10,395 bases of DNA from Nitrospina sp. (GTDB taxonomy: Bacteria > Nitrospinota > Nitrospinia > Nitrospinales > VA-1): assembly GCA_018665625.1 (NCBI GenBank), contig JABJCF010000593.1:1-10395 (forward strand). The letters are read 5' to 3'. Under the pieces are notes generated by a model. That model had not been told where the DNA came from, did no database searches, and saw only the letters and a list, made by a program, of their open reading frames with translations. This document shows positions 1 through 6,300 of this stretch, piece after piece. A program made the position numbers and the translations under genes. Every line of letters starts with the position of its first letter. Within the stretch, counting starts at the first letter, position 1.

Positions 1-243
1 CCAAAATATTATGCGCGTAGTTCAATGTTGCTATCCTGTTTTGGATTCGTCATGGCCCTGCCACTCGGCGCGTTCATCTTTCTTCGCGGTGTGTCTTCCA
101 GCGATAACCTGGTGTTATGGTCCTCTATAGGAATCGGCACCGTTGTAACCGTATCCTGGGGCTGCTGGTATCTCGCCCATCGACTGTTCGACAAACAAAT
201 GGAAGATGTCGAAACTGAAAATAAAGAACCGCAACTCGACTAA
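1..243 (+). CDS. C-terminal part of a small two-helix membrane protein (5'-partial or start at 25)
   Basis: The frame is open from the first base to a TAA at 241-243, giving 80 residues. The first ATG is at 25, but no ribosome binding site precedes it and the codons before it are also open, so the gene probably begins outside the window. Two hydrophobic stretches are visible, roughly residues 10-29 and 36-58 counted from base 1. They are joined by a short loop and followed by a charged tail rich in Asp, Glu and Lys that ends in QLD. This suggests a small inner-membrane protein with a cytoplasmic acidic tail. I recognise no family. Its codons look more GC-rich than those of most genes here. 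The stop codon lies in a hairpin that may end its transcript. It is on the opposite strand to purD and converges with that unit. Confidence 0.6.
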   Translation, partial: PKYYARSSMLLSCFGFVMALPLGAFIFLRGVSSSDNLVLWSSIGIGTVVTVSWGCWYLAHRLFDKQMEDVETENKEPQLD

Positions 244-259
244 CAGGGCAAGCCCTGTT
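242..259 (+). terminator. Perfect hairpin overlapping the stop codon, possible weak terminator
   Basis: Bases 242-248 pair perfectly with 253-259 (AACAGGG with CCCTGTT) around a CAAG loop. The inverted repeat continues inward, so the whole 18 bases are symmetric around a central AA. Only a short T run follows on the plus strand, so this is a poor match to a classical intrinsic terminator. It sits where the plus-strand gene and the minus-strand purD unit converge. Part of it (GCAAGCCCTGT) is repeated 98 bases downstream without the left arm. Confidence 0.4.
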
Positions 260-404
260 TCCTACTAATCATTACGCTTTTAGCCAGTAAAATATTTCCT
301 GCCCCTTTTACTATAGTTTGCCAACATTCCTTCTCTCGTTAGAGAGCAAGCCCTGTGTCTTACCAATCAATACGCTTTAAGCCAGTAATATATTTTCTAC
401 CTCT
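248..404. repeat. Imperfect ~98-base direct duplication between converging genes
   Basis: Bases 248-306 match 346-404 without gaps at 50 of 59 positions (my count), giving a period of 98 bases. Both copies share GCAAGCCCTGT and, further on, TACGCTTT followed by AGCCAGTAA. Weaker similarity with small indels continues beyond both units: TATAGTTT, then CATTC, then CGTTA followed by AGA. The second copy therefore runs up to the stop codon of the DUF523 gene (434-436). The 244-433 gap otherwise holds no gene I can support. The simplest reading is an old tandem duplication that has since diverged. I cannot tell whether the unit is a dispersed family in this genome. Confidence 0.6.
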
Positions 405-433
405 GGAAGTTAGTTTTATAGTTTCTTCATTCG

Positions 434-934
434 TTACAGAAGTTGACTCTGAACCTGATTAATAAATTTTTCGCGTGCTTGTTTATTTCGCAAATCCACT
501 TCTTCAATGATGGGCAATGCAGGTGCGTGTTTCATGAGTGCCTGGGCAAATAAGCCTGCCGTTTGTTCCTCTTCTCCATTCTCCTGGTAAATGGGAATAC
601 CTTTTTGCCCGCAAGACGGAGAACGACTTTTTAAAATAAATCCGCACAGACCCTGTTCTAAAAGTTGTAAAACTTTTTTTTCACCGAATGTAACCATTGC
701 CTGGGTCCAGTCTTTTCCTGTTTCAACGGCTTTCATTTTTTGTGAGTTTATATTGCCAATAAGTTGAACCGGCTCCCTCGGCACACCCATGCCCACTTCT
801 ACTTCCGGGCAGAAGGGAACGAATTCGAACAAATTATTTAAATCGTCTAGTAAGAGAGCATCTCTTTTATCTTCGCCATTCCAACGCACCTTTTCGCCAA
901 GCAGGCAACTGCTCACTGCAACTTTAGGTTTCAT
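434..934 (-). CDS. DUF523 / TudS-type cysteine protein (possible thiouracil desulfurase family)
   Basis: This is a 166-residue cytoplasmic protein of the DUF523 family. The family marks are an N-terminal SSCLLG with Cys10, then FCPEVEVGMGVPRE with Cys42, then KSRSPSCG with Cys108. Cys97 is an extra cysteine. In the characterised TudS members of this family, three cysteines hold a [4Fe-4S] cluster that removes sulfur from 2-thiouracil. Cys10, Cys42 and Cys108 are placed suitably for that, but the substrate here is inferred only from the family. I start at the ATG at 934 because homology begins there. A longer in-frame GTG start at 997 would overlap the end of purD and add an unlikely proline-rich leader. 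The gene follows purD by 11 bases and has no Shine-Dalgarno. Its start codon is directly preceded by nine C residues on the coding strand, so translation may depend on coupling to purD. Confidence 0.85.
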   Translation of the reverse strand: MKPKVAVSSCLLGEKVRWNGEDKRDALLLDDLNNLFEFVPFCPEVEVGMGVPREPVQLIGNINSQKMKAVETGKDWTQAMVTFGEKKVLQLLEQGLCGFILKSRSPSCGQKGIPIYQENGEEEQTAGLFAQALMKHAPALPIIEEVDLRNKQAREKFINQVQSQLL

Positions 935-945
935 GGGGGGGGGTG

Positions 946-2214
946 TCAACTGCTGGCTCGGTGGCCGATATCTTTTCTGAAGTGGATACCGTCCCACTTT
1001 ATTTTATCTACGGCTTCATAAGCTCTGGCGATGGCAGTAGCGGTATCTTTTCCGGTAGCAGTCACACCTAGAACCCGTCCACCGTGGGTCAATACCTTGT
1101 CCTCTTGTTTTTTGGTACCCGCATGGAAAACCACCACACCGGAAAGAGCGTTAGCCTCTTTTAATCCACTTATAGGTTTTCCTTTTTCATAAGATTCGGG
1201 ATAGCCTGCGGCAGCCATCACAACGCATACCGATGTTTCATCTTTCCAGTTCAGAGAGCATTGGTCCAGCGTTCCATCCACACACGCTTCAAACAGGGGA
1301 ATAATATCGCTTTCCATTCGAACCAGGAGAGGCTGGGTTTCTGGATCACCAAAACGAGCATTGAATTCCAGAATTTGCGGGCCTGTTTTGGTCAACATCA
1401 ATCCTGCATAAAGAATTCCTTTATAGGGGCGGCCTTCCTGCTGCATGGCCCGCACCATTGGCAACATAATTTTATCGCGAACCTTTTGTCGCATTATGTC
1501 AGTGAATACCGGTGCGGGGGAATAAGCACCCATACCGCCAGTATTGGGGCCCTTGTCACCCTCATAGGCTGCTTTGTGATCTTGAGCCGAGTCCATCATT
1601 AAAACTGTTTGCCCATCGCAAAAGGCCAGGACAGAAACTTCCTGTCCCTTGAGAAACTCTTCAACGACAATTTGGTCGCCCGCATCGCCAAACGATTTCT
1701 CTCCCATGATAGTTTCTACCGCGGCAAGCGCCTCTTCGGTTGTTTGGCAAAGCAACACGCCCTTTCCAGCCGCAAGGCCATCGGCCTTGACCACCAGCGG
1801 ATGATTTTTGGTATTAATATATTCAGCAGCGCTTTTGGCAGAGGTGAAGGTTTTATATTCTGCGGTTGGAAGCCCATACTTTTTCATTATGTCTTTTGAA
1901 AAAGCTTTGCTTCCTTCCAATTCCGCTGCTTTAGCATAGGGACCAAAAATACGCAGATCTTTTTCTTCAAAGCGATCTACAATTCCTAATACCAGAGGTT
2001 GTTCAGGACCCACCACTGTCAGCCCAATATCATTCTCTAATGCAAATTCCAAAAGACCATTAATATCATCTGCAGCGATGGATATATTTTCAGCAATCTC
2101 TGCGGTACCGGCATTTCCCGGTGCACAGAATATTTTTTTAACCTTCGGGCTCTGTTTTATCTTCCAGACCAGTGCATGTTCGCGTCCACCACCACCAATT
2201 ACCAAAACCTGCAT
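946..2214 (-). CDS. purD: Phosphoribosylamine--glycine ligase (GAR synthetase)
   Basis: PurD joins glycine to 5-phosphoribosylamine using ATP, an early step of de novo purine synthesis in the cytoplasm. The 422-residue length is normal for the family. Visible marks are the N-terminal IGGGGREHAL (residues 6-15), the ATP-grasp segment VVKADGLAAGKG (141-152), KGPNTGGMGAYSPAP (221-235), the metal/ATP-binding stretch EFNARFGDPETQP (283-295), and the usual ending WDGIHFRKDIGHRA (407-420). Nothing is missing. The ATG at 2214 has a good purine-rich ribosome binding site (AGGGAG, 2220-2225) a few bases upstream. It is the first gene of a minus-strand unit with the DUF523 gene and is divergent from the ABC importer operon, with only about 90 bases between the start codons. 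Confidence 0.97.
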   Translation of the reverse strand: MQVLVIGGGGREHALVWKIKQSPKVKKIFCAPGNAGTAEIAENISIAADDINGLLEFALENDIGLTVVGPEQPLVLGIVDRFEEKDLRIFGPYAKAAELEGSKAFSKDIMKKYGLPTAEYKTFTSAKSAAEYINTKNHPLVVKADGLAAGKGVLLCQTTEEALAAVETIMGEKSFGDAGDQIVVEEFLKGQEVSVLAFCDGQTVLMMDSAQDHKAAYEGDKGPNTGGMGAYSPAPVFTDIMRQKVRDKIMLPMVRAMQQEGRPYKGILYAGLMLTKTGPQILEFNARFGDPETQPLLVRMESDIIPLFEACVDGTLDQCSLNWKDETSVCVVMAAAGYPESYEKGKPISGLKEANALSGVVVFHAGTKKQEDKVLTHGGRVLGVTATGKDTATAIARAYEAVDKIKWDGIHFRKDIGHRASS

Positions 2215-2304
2215 ATTCTCTCCCTAGAATCCTTGTATAATTCCTTAGAGAATTTATATAAAATGCCTGCATGTTGCAACTCTGTTTCCTTAAAAAGATC
2301 TGAA
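2215..2304. promoter_or_regulatory. Divergent purD / ABC-operon control region
   Basis: The 90 bases between the two start codons must hold both promoters. On the plus strand, 2236-2241 is an exact TATAAT, but no convincing -35 box stands 16-18 bases before it. On the minus strand, TTGCAA near 2274-2279 is followed after about 15 bases by TATAAA, a slightly short spacing for a purD promoter. The perfect 8-bp palindrome GTTGCAAC (2273-2280) and the adjacent ATGC-CT-GCAT (2263-2272) could be a regulator site. No riboswitch-like fold is apparent in so short a leader. These assignments are by eye and weak individually. Confidence 0.35.
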
Positions 2305-3378
2305 ATGTTGAAGCTTGATTCGATTTCAAAATCATTTACCGGAAAACCTGTTTTAAAGGAGATTTCCCTGGAAATCGGGGAGGGAGAGAGGTTCACCCTG
2401 TTAGGCCAAAGCGGTTGTGGTAAATCTACCCTTTTACGTTTGATAGCGGGATTTGAATCTCCCGACAAAGGCAAAATATGGATAGAAGGTAAGGAGGTAA
2501 GTTCCCTTCCTGTTGAAAAAAGGCCGGTTGGATTGATTTTTCAAAACTATGCCTTATTCCCGCATATGACTGTTTATGACAATATCGCTGTGGGACCGCG
2601 AATAAGAAAACTCCCGGAATCAGAAATTTCAAAACAAATTGATGAGCTTTTGGAAATCACGCATTTAAAGGATCTGAAAAGTTCATATCCTCAGCATATT
2701 AGTGGCGGCGAAGCACAGCGTGTCGCTTTAGCAAGAGCCGTAATTAATCGACCCAAAATTCTTTTGCTGGATGAACCTCTTTCAGCTCTTGATCCCAGCC
2801 TCAGGCAGCATCTTCGCGAAGAACTTGTAGAAATGCAAAGAGCCCTTGGGATCACATTTCTATTTGTGACCCATGATCAAGAAGAAGCTATGAGTGTGGG
2901 CACCAAGATGTGCATTATGGAAAAGGGTTGCATCAAACAATCTGGAACACCTGCAGATTTATATGAAAGACCTGAGTCTTCTTTTGTAGCCACGTTTCTT
3001 GGAGAAATCAATTGCCTTTCTGGATCAGTAGAACAAAAAACTGGAAACTTGGTAATACTTTCATTGGGAGATAATGGAAAAATTCAATTTGTATCTAAAA
3101 GCACAGACACCAAAGAGCAACGGTGTTATGTACGCCCTGAAAAAGTATATTTTGATTCGGGTCAAGAGCAAAAAGACCCCGTAAACAGTCTTGAGGGAAC
3201 TCTTATCAGTATGGACTTTTTTGGGAACTACACCAGATATCAAATTAAACTTAAGGATGGAACTCATTTTAAAATTTCTCTTCAACATAGAAAGTCCAAA
3301 CAACATCAATATTCCATTGGAGAATCAGTCCGGGTTCTATTCGCAGTCTCTGACGTATTTCAAATCAATGAAAATTAA
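2305..3378 (+). CDS. ABC transporter ATP-binding protein, long PotA/CysA-like type with TOBE-like C-terminus
   Basis: This is the 357-residue cytoplasmic ATPase of an importer. It carries Walker A GQSGCGKST (34-42), the Q-loop FQNYALFPHMTVYDN (79-93), the signature ISGGEAQRVALARA (132-145), Walker B ILLLDEP (152-158) followed by a D-loop, and the switch histidine in FVTHDQEEA (H190). Residues after about 230 (FLGEINCLSG, then YVRPEKV near 275-281) resemble the TOBE regulatory region of PotA, CysA and MalK-like ATPases. I start at the ATG at 2305, where homology begins. An in-frame ATG at 2263 would add 14 residues, and neither start has a strong ribosome binding site. Its last 11 bases overlap the binding-protein gene, which points to coupled translation. 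The neighbouring receptor and permease are of the polar amino acid type, whose ATPases normally lack this C-terminal part, so substrate prediction from the ATPase alone would mislead. Confidence 0.9.
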   Translation: MLKLDSISKSFTGKPVLKEISLEIGEGERFTLLGQSGCGKSTLLRLIAGFESPDKGKIWIEGKEVSSLPVEKRPVGLIFQNYALFPHMTVYDNIAVGPRIRKLPESEISKQIDELLEITHLKDLKSSYPQHISGGEAQRVALARAVINRPKILLLDEPLSALDPSLRQHLREELVEMQRALGITFLFVTHDQEEAMSVGTKMCIMEKGCIKQSGTPADLYERPESSFVATFLGEINCLSGSVEQKTGNLVILSLGDNGKIQFVSKSTDTKEQRCYVRPEKVYFDSGQEQKDPVNSLEGTLISMDFFGNYTRYQIKLKDGTHFKISLQHRKSKQHQYSIGESVRVLFAVSDVFQINEN

Positions 3379-4150
3379 AATTTTTAAGTCTTCCGTTTTA
3401 TTAATATCTATTATCCTCTGTTTCTTTTTACTTATTAGTTGTGAAAGCAAGAATGACGGAGAAACCTATATCGTTGCCACAGATGCTACCCTGGCGCCCA
3501 TGTCTTTTATGAGCGTGGGCAACGATATAATCGGGTTCGAACCTGATTTAATGCGTGCTATAGCCGAAAAAGCAGGATTTAATATTCACTTGGTCAACGT
3601 AGAATGGGCCGGACTTTTTGGCGGTTTAATCACAAAGAAATTTGATATGGTTGTCAGTTCTGTGACTGTTTTGGAAGAAAGAAAGCAGCGAATGGATTTC
3701 AGTATTCCTTACCTAAAAAGCGGACTGGCTCTCATTGTTCACAAAGATCAAAAAAACATAGCGTCTTTCGAAGATGCCCAAAATATGAATGCATTGATCG
3801 GAGCTCAGGTAGGGACCACATCTTATTTCTTTCTGGAAAAACAATCGTCCATAAGATTAAAAGGCTATCAAATGTACGGCCATGCCGTTTCTGATCTTAT
3901 TAATGGAAAAGTAGATGCAGTATTAGGTGAAAGCTCTGGCACATTGTTTTTTAAAAACAAGCCTCTGTTTCAAGAAATTAAAATGATTGGAGAAATACTA
4001 TCCGATGAGTTTTACGCAGTGGTTTTGAGAAAAGATGAAAACAAACTTATGGCTCAAGTAAATACCGCACTAAAAGAATTGATTGCCGATGGAACCGTCG
4101 CTCGATTCCATAAAAAATGGGACCTCGGTCAGGCCGCTGAAGTTCCTTAA
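3368..4150 (+). CDS. Amino acid ABC transporter substrate-binding lipoprotein (SBP_bac_3 type)
   Basis: This is a 260-residue solute receptor of the polar amino acid family. The first 25 residues form a lipoprotein signal: lysines at 2, 4 and 7, a hydrophobic core, and the lipobox LISC with Cys25 as the predicted lipidated residue. The mature protein should therefore be membrane-anchored in the periplasm. Family marks are YIVATDATLAPMSF (34-47), GFEPDLMRAIAEKAG (56-70) and SSVTVLEERKQRMDFSIPY (97-115), where Arg105 is at the position that usually grips the amino acid carboxylate. The second lobe shows GAQVGTTSY (145-153) and a typical C-terminal helix ending HKKWDLG (248-254). The ATG at 3368 overlaps the ATPase stop codon by 11 bases. 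Which amino acid is bound cannot be told from the sequence. Confidence 0.9.
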   Translation: MKIKIFKSSVLLISIILCFFLLISCESKNDGETYIVATDATLAPMSFMSVGNDIIGFEPDLMRAIAEKAGFNIHLVNVEWAGLFGGLITKKFDMVVSSVTVLEERKQRMDFSIPYLKSGLALIVHKDQKNIASFEDAQNMNALIGAQVGTTSYFFLEKQSSIRLKGYQMYGHAVSDLINGKVDAVLGESSGTLFFKNKPLFQEIKMIGEILSDEFYAVVLRKDENKLMAQVNTALKELIADGTVARFHKKWDLGQAAEVP

Positions 4151-4155
4151 TTTTT

Positions 4156-4170
4156 TCACATGCTATGTGA
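4156..4170 (+). other. Perfect hairpin between binding-protein and permease genes
   Basis: TCACAT (4156-4161) pairs with ATGTGA (4165-4170) around GCT. It lies in the 26-base gap after the binding-protein stop codon and ends only six bases before the permease ATG. A T run precedes rather than follows it, so it is not an intrinsic terminator. A structure like this often protects the 3' end of the receptor message or dampens permease translation, which would give more receptor than permease. That role is inferred. Confidence 0.4.
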
Positions 4171-4176
4171 TGAACC

Positions 4177-4950
4177 ATGGAAAAAACAGTTTCTACTACA
4201 GAAAAAATAAACTCCCAAAAATGGGCCTGGAATATTGCTGTGGTCGCAAGTATTTTATTTTTGGTTTATCTTCCTTCAAAGGAAGCTTTTTCAACGAGCG
4301 AACAATCCGGCGGTTATCTTGAGCTCTTATCACTTTTGCCTGCGGGAATTTTTTATACGCTACTCGTAACTTTTTTGGGTAGCTCGGCCGCTATTCTGGT
4401 CGGCTTACTGGTCGGCCTGGGGAAACTTTCTAAAAACCCAACCCTTCGGCTTTCGGTTTCCATATATACAGAGATACTTCGCGGCGTCCCGTTACTCGTG
4501 CTTTTATTTTATATCTATTACGCCTTGGGTGAGTTTATACAAATGCCTGCTTTAGTGGCAGCGGTAATCGGATTTGGGTTTAGCTATGGTGCTTACATGG
4601 CAGATGTTTTTCGTGCAGGAATTGAAGCGATTCCAAAAGAGCAAGGTGAAGCGGCTCGTAGTTTAGGCATGAATGAAAACCAGGCTTTGACTCAGATCAT
4701 TCTGCCACAATCCATGCGAACCATTATTCCGGCTATAGGCAATCAAACGCTGGGAATGTTAAAAGATACAAGTCTGGTTTCTGTTCTGGCGATTTCAGAT
4801 ATTTTGCGTGTTGGAAATGAATATGCCACCAAACATTTTAATTTCTTTGAAACCTATACCTATGTAGCTCTAACCTATTTACTGCTCACTCTTTTACTTT
4901 CCCGGTTGGTTCATAAGTTAGAATATCGCTATCGAGTCGAAATTAGTTAG
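4177..4950 (+). CDS. Amino acid ABC transporter permease (HisM/GlnP type)
   Basis: This is a 257-residue inner-membrane permease of the polar amino acid family. After a polar N-terminus there is a membrane segment at about 18-32, then the BPD_transp_1 core with segments near 56-82, 95-115, 124-142, 186-208 and 228-243. Diagnostic pieces are TEILRGVPLLVLLFYIYY (98-115) and the EAA loop EQGEAARSLGMNENQA with ILPQSMR (155-181), which docks on the ATPase. LKDTSLVSVLAI (195-206) follows. It is the only permease in the operon, so it probably forms a homodimer. The 5' context GTGATGAACC is only a weak ribosome binding site, and a small hairpin sits just upstream. The gene ends three bases before a gene on the other strand. 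Confidence 0.92.
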   Translation: MEKTVSTTEKINSQKWAWNIAVVASILFLVYLPSKEAFSTSEQSGGYLELLSLLPAGIFYTLLVTFLGSSAAILVGLLVGLGKLSKNPTLRLSVSIYTEILRGVPLLVLLFYIYYALGEFIQMPALVAAVIGFGFSYGAYMADVFRAGIEAIPKEQGEAARSLGMNENQALTQIILPQSMRTIIPAIGNQTLGMLKDTSLVSVLAISDILRVGNEYATKHFNFFETYTYVALTYLLLTLLLSRLVHKLEYRYRVEIS

Positions 4951-4959
4951 GCTCTAACT
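4945..4959. other. Palindrome spanning both convergent stop codons
   Basis: AGTTAG (4945-4950) and CTAACT (4954-4959) form a 6-bp stem with a GCT loop. Each arm encodes a final Ser codon and TAG stop, one for the permease on the plus strand and one for the membrane protein on the minus strand. No T run follows on either side, so it could only be a weak bidirectional terminator or transcript-end stabiliser. Confidence 0.35.
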
Positions 4960-5352
4960 CGTCACCATTGGTTCCCGGTCTCCGTTGAAATAACGGACAA
5001 CATCTATCGCATCTAAGATAAGTGATATCGTGTTTACCCCCACTATTAAAAGAAACCAAATTTCAAGAGGGGTTGTAAATGAAAATTCCGAAAACCTGGA
5101 ACCCAGCCAAATAACAATTGGGAGCCAAAATATATGGCCCAGGCCCAATAAACGTACAAAACCATATTTATTGAATAACAGCATCATTAATCCGGCTCCA
5201 GCAAAAGTCGATAATAAAACGGCTTTTGCCTCTGGAGTTTCAATAAAAAATATCGGGACAATCATATTTAACGCCATCAAAAAACCAATCCAAATTGGCC
5301 ATGGTGCCTTCATCCCAAACATGCTTCTCATAAACTCAATTATGGTTTTCAT
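4954..5352 (-). CDS. Four-helix membrane protein of unknown function
   Basis: This is a 132-residue integral membrane protein with four hydrophobic segments, roughly residues 18-37, 42-60, 66-84 and 96-114. A short basic N-terminus (MKTIIEFMRSMFGMK) precedes them and a polar tail with RYFNGDREP (120-128) follows. An even number of helices with positively charged residues at both ends suggests that both termini are cytoplasmic. There is no signal peptide, catalytic motif or cysteine. I do not recognise a named family, and the layout resembles many uncharacterised small membrane proteins. The ATG at 5352 has a fitting ribosome binding site (AGAGAG just upstream on the coding strand). It seems to be a single gene, converging with the amino acid importer but not sharing its transcript. 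Confidence 0.75.
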   Translation of the reverse strand: MKTIIEFMRSMFGMKAPWPIWIGFLMALNMIVPIFFIETPEAKAVLLSTFAGAGLMMLLFNKYGFVRLLGLGHIFWLPIVIWLGSRFSEFSFTTPLEIWFLLIVGVNTISLILDAIDVVRYFNGDREPMVTS

Positions 5353-5452
5353 TTCTCTCTGTGAAATTAAAATTTTTAAAATGTAACTTAATAAAGTCGC
5401 ATTAGCATTAATTTGCTTACAAAAAATATTTTAAAATTTTAGATATTGTGAG

Positions 5453-5499
5453 AAAAACAAAAAAAACCGCAAACAGAAAAAGAAGCTTTCTGATTGCGG
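5453..5499 (-). terminator. Intrinsic terminator of the secreted protein gene
   Basis: On the minus strand, CCGCAA-T-CAGAAA pairs with TTTCTG-T-TTGCGG around a seven-base loop (5467-5499). That is two six-bp stems separated by one mismatch. Eight T residues follow (5466-5459), then G and five more T. This is a textbook rho-independent terminator, 26 bases past the stop codon of the gene at 5526-6023. The rest of the 5353-5525 gap is very AT-rich and must hold the promoter of the 4954-5352 gene, but no convincing box pair stands out. Confidence 0.88.
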
Positions 5500-5525
5500 C
5501 TAGATGGAATGATAATTAGAAAAAA

Positions 5526-6023
5526 CTACTTCATGGGTTTCAACTCGCAGACTTCGTTTAGAGTCACAACTCGAATCGGCCCTGGAAAATGAGACCATTG
5601 CTCTCGGGTCAACTGATTGATCTCCGCCTCAATAGCATCGACCCCACCTTTATCGACAATGCCGCCATAAAATAATTTTCCGGCTGCCCAGCAATCGGCA
5701 TTACCCACCCGGTCGTAATGATCGTAAATATTATCCACACTCCTTACCAAATGTCCCAGCGTAAGATTTGCACAAACATGATTGACAGCAAAGGCCCGGG
5801 TATTCGGGGAAAGTTTTTTCAATTGCGCCGCGTTGACGCGAATTTGAGGCGTTCCCAATGTGCTAATATCTGCTTCTGCCATCTGTAGCGCGGAAGCATC
5901 TGGAATAATTTGGACCCGTGTTCCGTGATAATCACTACAATATAGATTCTCGATAGAATCCTGGGCTGCAGCCGGAACAGAAAAAACTACCAGTAACATT
6001 GCGGTAAACATCAAATTTTTCAT
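5526..6023 (-). CDS. Secreted four-cysteine protein resembling a metallopeptidase with lost HExxH
   Basis: This is a 165-residue exported protein. Residues 1-20 form a Sec signal peptide (MKN, a hydrophobic core, then VPAAA before Gln21), so the mature protein of about 145 residues should be periplasmic or secreted. It has four cysteines (29, 84, 111, 159), an even number that suits disulfides. The segment AVNHVCANLTLGH (79-91) followed by NADCWAAGKLF (108-118) resembles small exported zincin-like proteins in which HECxHxxLGH is followed by EADCWAA. Here Glu is Val83 and the second His is Asn86, so a catalytic zinc site of that type would be broken. This family reading is my inference from motif shape. 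The ATG at 6023 has an AAGGTG ribosome binding site. The gene is single, closed by a strong terminator, and divergent from the 91-residue orphan. Confidence 0.75.
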   Translation of the reverse strand: MKNLMFTAMLLVVFSVPAAAQDSIENLYCSDYHGTRVQIIPDASALQMAEADISTLGTPQIRVNAAQLKKLSPNTRAFAVNHVCANLTLGHLVRSVDNIYDHYDRVGNADCWAAGKLFYGGIVDKGGVDAIEAEINQLTREQWSHFPGPIRVVTLNEVCELKPMK

Positions 6024-6134
6024 AGGACACCTTTTAAAAAATTATTTATCCCCTCAATTAATAATGACCGGCACTCTAAACCTCTGATTTATTTAACTTT
6101 TAATCTCAGAAAATATTCAAAAAGCACCGAGTGG

Positions 6135-6156
6135 TATCAACCTTTATGTTTTGATA
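6135..6156. promoter_or_regulatory. Inverted repeat in the divergent intergenic region, possible operator
   Basis: TATCAA (6135-6140) and TTGATA (6151-6156) form a perfect 6-bp inverted repeat with a 10-base spacer, about 110 bases upstream of the minus-strand start at 6023. The arms face each other one helical turn and a half apart, as in dimeric regulator sites. No known consensus is matched. The rest of the 277-base gap (6024-6300) is AT-rich without an open frame worth calling, apart from the promoter at 6229-6257. Confidence 0.25.
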
Positions 6157-6228
6157 AATTAACCTCCATATAGGCCAATAATTATAGCTAATTTGTCCGG
6201 TTTCACAAAAACTTTATTGGAAATACAT

Positions 6229-6257
6229 GTGACATTAATTCAGGAAAATACTATATT
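6229..6257 (+). promoter_or_regulatory. Near-consensus sigma70 promoter for the 91-residue orphan
   Basis: GTGACA (6229-6234, five of six bases of the -35 consensus) is followed by exactly 17 bases and TATATT (6252-6257, five of six of the -10 consensus). Transcription would start near 6264, giving a leader of about 37 bases before the ATG at 6301. Confidence 0.6.
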
Positions 6258-6300
6258 AAATTAAAAATGGTACCGGGTTTTAGAATTGAGGAGAGTTGAA

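Noticed and set aside
248..404. Integron attC sites or a short CRISPR array
   Set aside because: Only two diverged copies exist, the spacing does not fit repeat-spacer units, and the attC core GTTRRRY/RYYYAAC pair is not present.
935..997. N-terminal extension of the DUF523 protein from GTG 997
   Set aside because: It would overlap purD by 52 bases, add a 21-residue proline-rich leader with no family similarity, and has no ribosome binding site; kept only as a possibility in the homopolymer finding.
1261..1899. Open frames on the plus strand opposite purD
   Set aside because: They lie wholly inside a complete, well-conserved purD on the other strand, have no ribosome binding sites, and their translations look like antisense noise.
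4156..4170. CRP/FNR-type operator
   Set aside because: The symmetric pattern is TCACA then TGTGA, the reverse order of the CRP consensus, and its position inside the operon fits an RNA hairpin better.
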